DNA of 64,000 nucleotides, from contig JAKTNV010000027.1 of NCBI GenBank assembly GCA_022747635.1, positions 5,403,731 to 5,467,730 on the forward strand, read 5' to 3'. Of the stretch, positions 43,701 through 52,700 are shown in pieces (position 1 is the first letter of the stretch; each line of letters starts with the position of its first letter). The notes below the pieces were generated by a model, which worked only from the letters and a program-made list of their open reading frames with translations, was not told where the DNA came from and did not search any database. The DNA comes from Hetaerina americana (taxonomy: Eukaryota > Arthropoda > Insecta > Odonata > Calopterygidae). Position numbers and translations under genes: made by a program.

Positions 43701-46700
43701 AAATGTTAAGTGAAGCATGGGAAGGGCTGGAGTGAAAGTGGGCAGGGACATCTTCAAATCAGTTGGATTTTAGGGCAATCGAGAGTTGATTTGCCAATCA
43801 GCCAAAGGAATGCAGTCATTACTTGGCACATTGCAGAATTAGCATGATAGGTATGGGATGAGGGCTAATCATAAGAAGGCTGAGTGCTGAAAGCTTTATT
43901 TATCATCATAAGCAGTGGTGAAGTCTCCTGTAGAAATTTAGAACGACTGAAAGAAAAAGATAGGGCAAATGCACTGCATCCAATAGGGATTTCTTTGAGA
44001 TGAACCATCAAAATATGGAGGATTAGTAAAGTGATGTAAAAAAATTATAAACATTATTTACTTAACAACCCTGGTAATACATATATTAAGAAGTATTTAA
44101 TTAAGTAAAGATGCTTTTACAAAGAGGTGGGATTTGACTGCAAGCATCTTAAAGTAAGTGTTAAATCAGGGAGGTGAAAACTTTAATATGAAGTGACAAG
44201 GGGATACTGAAGACAGTTATGGAGGGGAGAACACAGGAAAGTGAGGAAAAGGGAGTTAAATAATGAGTACTATAGATGAAAATGAGTAATAAAATGATAT
44301 ACTATGGTATTTAATGGTTTTTTATGTCTTGCTTGTTCAGGGCTAAGGAGTAAAGCAGTGTGTTGTGTCAGGGTTACGTCAAAAACCTACCCCAAGCCAG
44401 TAGACTACATATGGCTAAAAAATGGTAATTAAACAAGAATGGCCCACTAGCACCTTATAAGATCAAATATCAAGGGTTTGACATTAGATGAGTTCAAAGC
44501 TAAGAATTTCACTAGATTTGACTCGATGTGTTATCTGCTTTTGGCATTACAGAGGGAGCAGGCCTTGATGAAATTTAGTGAAACGGCTGATGAATGATTC
44601 CCATCCGGTCAATTGGGGGTTGGCAATATTGAGACATTCAATGGCGAATTGAATTGAAATGAGGAGATATGGGCGACCTACGCACAGGCACAAGCACTAA
44701 CAGCAAGTGAAATCAAAACAGCAGTGAGCAAGATAAAAAACAGCTGAGTTGCTGATGAAGTAACTGTGGATGTTTCCCCATATGGTGGCTCTAAGTGGCC
44801 AATGCCATCTTATCACCATCTTATCCTGAAGAATGAAGAAGAGGAAAACTTCCACAGGATTGGAATATAGGATTAATATGCCCACTCATTATGAAAGGAG
44901 ATGAGTGGGGACAGATTGTGTGAGTGAAGATAGGAAGAGGCATTCAAGAGGAAGACCAAATCTGATGGATTTCACAAGCCCCAAAGCATACATTCATATG
45001 GGTATAAGTACAATGCAAAATTGCGAGAAAAAATAATCAAAAATAATGCGAATGCATGACAAAGAAAAAAAAGGCAGAGTGATTTTGAAGGCTTTACAAG
45101 GCTGTTTTGGAGTTGGGGAGAAAGGGCAAAGCAAGGGGAGGGCAAGTGATGAAAGCATTAAGGAAAAAGAGTTGAAGTCTGGTCAAATTCAATCAATTCA
45201 TTTTTATCATCTTTTTAACTCTGTATGTAAAAAACAACATCAGCAACCCTTCCCTTAACTCCCTATGTTCCCTTAACTCTGACTATCATCATCATTACAC
45301 CAGAGGAAGGCACAACATCCATTACGACCATATTAGAACTGAAGCATTAAAATTAGGGCCCAAGGAAATGGGCATTGGATTATATAACAAATTACCAAAA
45401 AGTATAGACGATACAAAGAGAACTACTGCGTTTAAACATAAATCCAAAATAATTCTACATTGAAACATATTCTTCTTGGTTGACCAATATCTCAACAATA
45501 TTCCTGATCTTTGAGTCCATACTTTTAGTTTACAACAATGCTCTTAGTCTAGTTTATATTAATGCTCTGTGATTTTTAATGGTTATTTATGTGAATGTTA
45601 CATTTGATGTGCGTTTGTGCTACATTAAATTTAATTGGAAGTACCATATTTTGCATCTCAATTGAGCCTCTATGCATTTTACTCCTTTTTGACGTGCCTT
45701 ACATCATATACATACACCATCCACCTGGTCAGGGGCGTATTTACCAGTACGCCAACTACGCCATGGCGTAGGGCGGCACAAGTCCCAGAATTTTTATTTC
45801 ATCAGTTTTTTCAATTTTTTTAATGCGAACATATTGATTCAAAATCCCGCGCGTTTTCTTTTTTAGAAAAAAGGTTCCACCATTGGCCGCCAGGAGTGCG
45901 AATCCTGTGTTTACATTAGTCATTGTCTTGCGAATAATCACGCTATTCCTTTTTTTGCTAGTTCCTGTTGTTAGGCCCGAGGACCTTGTGGACACATTGA
46001 ATTTGGTTCGCATTATTTAGAAAATTAATTCCTTAAGGGGGCGGCAGACATTGACTATAGCATAGGGCGGCAAATGGGGTTAATACGCCCCTGCACCTGG
46101 TGTTTTGGTAATGTGCACTTTGGACAGATACAATGTATTATTATTATTTAAGAATCAACCTACATATTCATTCTATTCTCATGATTTCAATCTGTTGAAA
46201 TCCCATCCATAAATTATTTTACTTTAGAAATGATGGTTTTCCCACCTATTTGTAGCCACATATCATCCAGAGAAGTCCTTAAAACCCATTTGACCTAAAC
46301 AGATGACATTTTCTGCCCAGTTCCCAAGTTACCCATTGAGTTTACATTATTGACTCCTCATTAATGCATACCAAGACTCCAGTCCTCAATGGGTGAAACA
46401 AATAAATAGTCCAATTTAACAGTCTTAAACAGTGCTGACAGCATTGCATCCAAGTGTACACAGGATCTAATTATCTTGTGGCTATGCCTTCCCAGCAGTC
46501 TCAAATATCCACACATCATATTTAGGCTCGTCCTGAGATCTTCTTCCCCTGTAATGAGAACATGGCAGTGAAGGCAAGTTCAACATTTATTCAGTGCACC
46601 ATTTAGACAAAATTTTACCAGGAGTTGAAAATGAAAGTTTCTGTGTCACTTTCAGGAAATGGTCTCCCATCACTTCAATCAGAGTGTGTGAATGGTTTGC

Positions 46701-49700
46701 ATCAAAATTCTTTGCAAATGCATCAAGCACTCCCTTGCTTTTGTCCGATACAACGGCCATTTCATCTTCGGACAAAATTAGAAGCACTCCCACAAGTGAA
46801 GGCACACATTCCTTCATGTTTCTGTCAAAAGAAAAGTCACAATAACTTAATAATGAATTGCAAAAGCTTTAGTTCAATGCATACAAAAGAGTTGAAAAAA
46901 CATGAACAACAGTAAATTTGATTGACTGATGAGCACACAAATGCAAGAATGCTATTGAGCAGAAAGCATTCACCTTGAACGGGATTTGAACACACACCCC
47001 TTGACATTTGGCCAGTGAAGCTGCTCAGAAAGGGTCTGAAATTCACGATGTGAAAGGATGCCTCAGTTGCTTACCTGGCAAAAGCACTTGGCTGGATGTT
47101 GAGGTTTGAATCCCAGTCAAGGCAAGTTCAAACCGCCACCATCAGTGAGCATTTTCTAAAAATGTCTCAAAATACCACAGTGTCAAAAACACAATTTAAA
47201 TTAAATACAAGGTTTGTATAAAAAGTATTGGTAGAAATTATTTCCTGATGTGTATTGCGTGAAGTGCTAAATTTAGACGGCCCATTAACCGTGCACATGA
47301 TTGCAGATCGACGACCAAGAGCAGAGTTGAGAGTGTCTGCTTGCAGACTTTCTAGAAAGGCATCGCAACGATTCCCCAACCCCCTTAAAGTCCCAGACTT
47401 GGCACCAGCAGACTACTATTTCATATTCCCAAAAGTGAAATCCTCCCTCCCTCAAAGGACACCACCACTATCAGAGCCAAAGTGCCGTCAAAGAAGCTAG
47501 CATGATATTATGGTCTTTTGAGGACCTTCCGCTCACCAGGAAGCCTTTGAGTCATGGAAAACCCACTGGCAAAAGTGTGTCCACGCTCAAGGGATGTACT
47601 TTGACGGATCGTAACAATATCTGAAATTAATCTATTTTTCCATAACTTTTCACCCTACTTTTTATACTAATCATGTAAAACTAAGATTATGCAATATATC
47701 TATTTCATTGAATATTTCTTTCCAATATTAGGATAATTATAATATGTTATCTCCCCACTCAATTATTAAAGCCATTATTCAGAATATCATTTATTTGATC
47801 AAGCTCTCACAGATTATATTTTCAATAATAATAATATTTACTCTGTCCAACTATTTGTTCATGCGCACAACTATAAGACAAGTAAGAGATAATAAGTACA
47901 AATAGTAATACACGTACCTATATTACGATACATGTCTACATCAGATGCATAACACAGCAAACACAATTGATTTAGCATTGCCCCAAGTAATGTTTTGCAC
48001 AGTAATATGATTTTTCAATGCATTTATTCTTCAGTTTTCCTTTAAATTTACTACAATCTTTAATATCTTTTAATGAACCAGGTAACTGGCTAAACAATCT
48101 GATACCTGTGGCTAGCGGGCTAATCAGTGTCAGTGCATTGATGGTGGTTTAGATGTGTATCATTATGTCTTCTAATCAAGTGATTATGAATATGTGTATT
48201 TGCTTCCACATAATGAATATTCTGCTTTATAAAAAGTATCAAATAATACATGAAAGCGCATGGGATTATTAACATTTCAAATTTTTTATGCCCGGTTCAG
48301 AGGATATTCTTGAAGATATATCTAACATAATTCTTATAGCATGCTTTTGAAGCACAAAAATCTTTTTTATTAACAATGGTGTACCAGCCCAAAAGACAAT
48401 GCAAGAAGTAGCTTCACTTGAGTTTTGCTATATTTTCCGTCATTTTTTCCATTCTTGTCTCTGTCTCACCTTTGCAAACGTTATAAATGATCCGGCCGAT
48501 TCCAAAGAAGACCAAAGAAAAGGTTGTGGAAAACAAAGAGCAAATGCATATCTAACAAATTCAACTGTAATGATATGCATATGTCCCTATGTATCCTTCC
48601 CTATTCATCCTTATTTTGTACTTACTCAATATTTCTTTACAAAGCTGTCAAACCATCTTTTTTGCTGTCATGTCGATTCCATTTATCTCTGTTTAAATGA
48701 TATGTTAATCAAAATTTTGATTTGCCTTCCTTGATTGATAGCCCTGTACCTTTTTGTACCTGTCATTGAACATTTTTAAGCACAGTCCTCGAGCTTCTGG
48801 TTCATTGGACATTCTTTAAAGTTAAATAAATGAATGGATAATAATCTCTGTCATTCCCAGCAAAAAAAACGCCAACCGGTGGCTTCTGCTGGGAAAGTTA
48901 AGGCTGTATCATTGTTCAACATTCAGGGAATGGGATGTACTCAATTTTCTCTCCAAAGCCATATCAAGCACCAAAAGCTCAAAACAACAGTCTGGTGTGC
49001 CTCATGATGCAAATGCTGTCGCCATTTATGAATGTCTCGCAATAATCAGCGTGAAGTGCATTCCTAATCCTCCTCCGCATAGTCCACACACCCCTTGCCC
49101 TGCTTGACTTTCCCCAGTGTGAAGGAACACCTTTGCGGAAGGCATTTTCACCGTCAGGAGCAGAGGAGAGGGCTGCCGAGGCAAATTTGAAGGACCTGTC
49201 AAAAAATGGTCTCTAGCACGCCTTCAAAGAAAGGTGGAACGTTGCGGACTACTCTAAAAAGGCCCATCAAAATTTATAAGATGAAGAAAGGTATGTGGAG
49301 CAAAAAAAATAATGATAATTATGAAAGTGTAATTTACATTTCCTCAATAGCTCAGCATTAGCTCAAACAGCAAGTCAAAAGATCAGGACTGTAAGCACTT
49401 TGAGCATGCCCCTTTCAAACACCTTGAAGTTTCCTGCTATCTTCTTGAATCACCCTGTGTGTATGTTGAGACATTCAAAACAATGTATTCAAAGTGTATT
49501 CCTGAAATATAAATATACACCTATATCATTCTTTTGCTGATCCCTCGTAGCTTTTGTTTTCAAGCTGTTAGGTCTGAAGTGAAATACCATTTTTAAATCC
49601 AAAGGAACTGTTCAATGCCATCAGGAGAACACTGTCATTCAGTGGGAAAAAATGACAATATAAATGTATATTGTGTCTTAATTTAAATTATGTCCATTTT

Positions 49701-52700
49701 TCAGAAAAACTGGCTGAACATACTTGTAGATTATCTCTATGTAATTATGTGTTTTGCAATAAACAGTAATACAATTGATATGTCCTTTTGTAGGTTGGGT
49801 AAAACCTACAAGTCAGTTGTGATTATATTGAACTATTTCCTATCCCACCAGGATCCCTTAAAAAAACATTATTAATAATACCTGACTACTACTAATGTTT
49901 ATCATTTTGTACAATCATCTGGACTGTAACAAATACTATATTTCTTATGTTCTGTTTCCATTTTTTAATTTGGAATGTTATTTAATATTGATATTTTGTA
50001 TGCATTAATTAACCAGAGCATGCTTGAAACCTGTGTACCATTCGAAAATGTAATCCATGTATTGCAAATCACAATTCTTCTTTAATTTTAAATTATATTT
50101 TATTTCTCAGTAACAAGTCTGTAACAAATATGTAATTTGTACCAGTTTGTAAATGTTTTTTATAATTGAGTTTGTATATGTTTTTTACCTTTCTTTCTGT
50201 AAAAGCATTATTCCCATTATATAAAAAAATAAATTAAATAAAATAAATAAAATAAATAAAATAAATAAAATAAATAAAATAAATAAAATAAATAAAATAA
50301 ATAAAATAAATAAAATAAATAAAATAAATAAAATAAATAAAATAAATAAAATAAATAAAATAAATAAAATAAATAAAATAAATAAAATAAATAAAATAAA
50401 TAAAATAAATAAAATAAATAAAATAAATAAAATAAATAAAATAAATAAAATAAATAAAATAAATAAAATAAATAAAATAAATAAAATAAATAAAATAAAT
50501 AAAATAAATAAAATAAATAAAATAAATAAAATAAATAAAATAAATAAAATAAATAAAATAAATAAAATAAATAAAATAAATAAAATAAATAAAATAAATA
50601 AAATAAATAAAATAAATAAAATAAATAAAATAAATAAAATAAATAAAATAAATAAAATAAATAAAATAAATAAAATAAATAAAATAAATAAAATAAATAA
50701 AATAAATAAAATAAATAAAATAAATAAAATAAATAAAATAAAATAAATATCATTCAAGTCTATCCATTTGACTTTTCAATGAATTGCCATGTTCCTCAAC
50801 AACAGATATTATAGCTAAATTCAAATCGGTTTTATGTACATAGTTCAAGCTCATACTTTTGCTATATATCATATGAATCACCACATTGGCTTTCATTGCC
50901 TTTGACTGAAGACAACTACATTTAGGTGCAATACATCACAGTAGCTAAGGACAAAAACTTTTTATGGATATAACTTGAAATGTCAGAAGAAATGTAGGAA
51001 TGGAAAACCACACTAAAGTGGTCATTAAAGGTCTGGGACCCCAGTGAAAATGGCAACTATGTCTCTTATAACTTAAAGTCATAAGAGACTGAGTACAGTT
51101 ACTGTACACTGTGGCTGTTTCTGTTCAAACAAAGGATACTATGTGCCCATTTTTTTTAGCTTTCTTTTTTATTCAATAACATTCATAAAATGTAGGGGAC
51201 AGACTATATTCATATATACTCTGCATTTTTTTATTATACTTCCATTTTTTGAGGGAATCGAGATGGTGAGGTGGCTATCCTACTGGCTTCCCACCCAGAG
51301 GGCCCGGGTTCAAATCCCGGTGGTGTTGAATATTTTTCAGAGGCATCCCGATCCCAACTTGAGGTGCTTTGTGGAGGGCACTTTGAATGAGTACGCCGTC
51401 CGTCGGATGGGACGTTAAGCTGCAGACCCCTTGGTGCCTTTCGTAAAGAGGAGGCTAATACCGACGCCGGGTTTCTCTCCTCCCTTCATCCTTTCCTGTC
51501 AATCCCTAATGGCGCAAATGACCTCGGTTGTCGGTCGCCTCCCCTAAATACTACTACCTCAATTTTTTGATCAACAACTCATGGCAGCATTAATACTTTG
51601 GCATGACCATTGGCACAAACAGCAAAAGATGCTGTAAGCAACATATTTGTTATTTCTTCCAATTTTAAATGACAGACAAAAAACACAATTTAACACATGG
51701 TTGTCTATTTTTATGTTGATTTAAGGCAAAAATAGAGGAGTCCATGGAACAGATATATAGTTAACGACAGCAAAAATTCAAGTAATAACTTTCAGGAACT
51801 ACAACAAAAAATATACACAGAATTCAATAGCAAATACGGTGACTGAAATCATATTTGATAATGCAAGAATCGCACTTCTTGTTCGTGTTCCAGATGTATT
51901 CTAGGCTGAGGCATTGTGGCAGTTTTTGGGCAAAACGGGTGTCGATTAGCCACAGTAAAATGTCACATCTAGCATTAACTTGGGGTAGAGCAAGAAGTTT
52001 AGATGAGGGGGAAGTAAGTAGAATAAAAATGGTCAAGTGTCTAGAAAAGGAGGGCTTGGTCAATGCGGAAAAGCGGGAGATTCAAGAACGAGAATCATGC
52101 ACTTGGGCGTGGCACCTGAGTCAGGAGCAAAATATGATTACAAGTACTGAGAGTCTTCATGGAAAAAAACAACAGATGAAGGTGGCATTCGAGCAATAAC
52201 TAATTCCACTAAAAAAAAATTTTTTTAATCTCCAGGAGTGGAGAGCATTCCAAACTGGGGCATTGACAGAATCAGTTGTTGACAAAGAGACTGGATTGTT
52301 GTACAGAAGATTCATGAGCCAATTTCATATACAGTAAGTGGAAAGAGAAATAGCTCAGGAAGGTGAATACTGTGAATTGCAATGGAGAGCTAGCAAGACA
52401 AAAAGGCAGGAGCAATTGACAATGAGATAGAGGCAGAAATGATGAATCAATACCTGAGATCATCAGATCTAATCTGGGAAGTATTCACATACTTGCGCAC
52501 ATTGTAAGGTGGCAATGGGTGATAGTCAGGGGAGAATTGCAGAGCAAATGACAGTGCAGGCCATTTATGTTCAGAATATTAGAGAAGAGGAACAGTACCT
52601 AATGAAAGAAAAAATAACTGAAAATGAACCAGGCCTATGGAGAATGGACAGATTAAATCTTTCAGGCCAGGGGATAATAATAATAATTGTGAACATGAAG

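Noticed and set aside
50185..50757. Long minus-strand frames of repeating Phe-Ile-Leu or Phe-Tyr-Leu
   Set aside because: They are produced by the 9-bp minisatellite; any frame through a perfect 9-mer repeat without a stop is open. No start context or flanking gene structure.
51855..52199. 114-codon open frame on the plus strand in a TTI1 intron
   Set aside because: No motif, no splice context, and no match to the TE proteins seen here.
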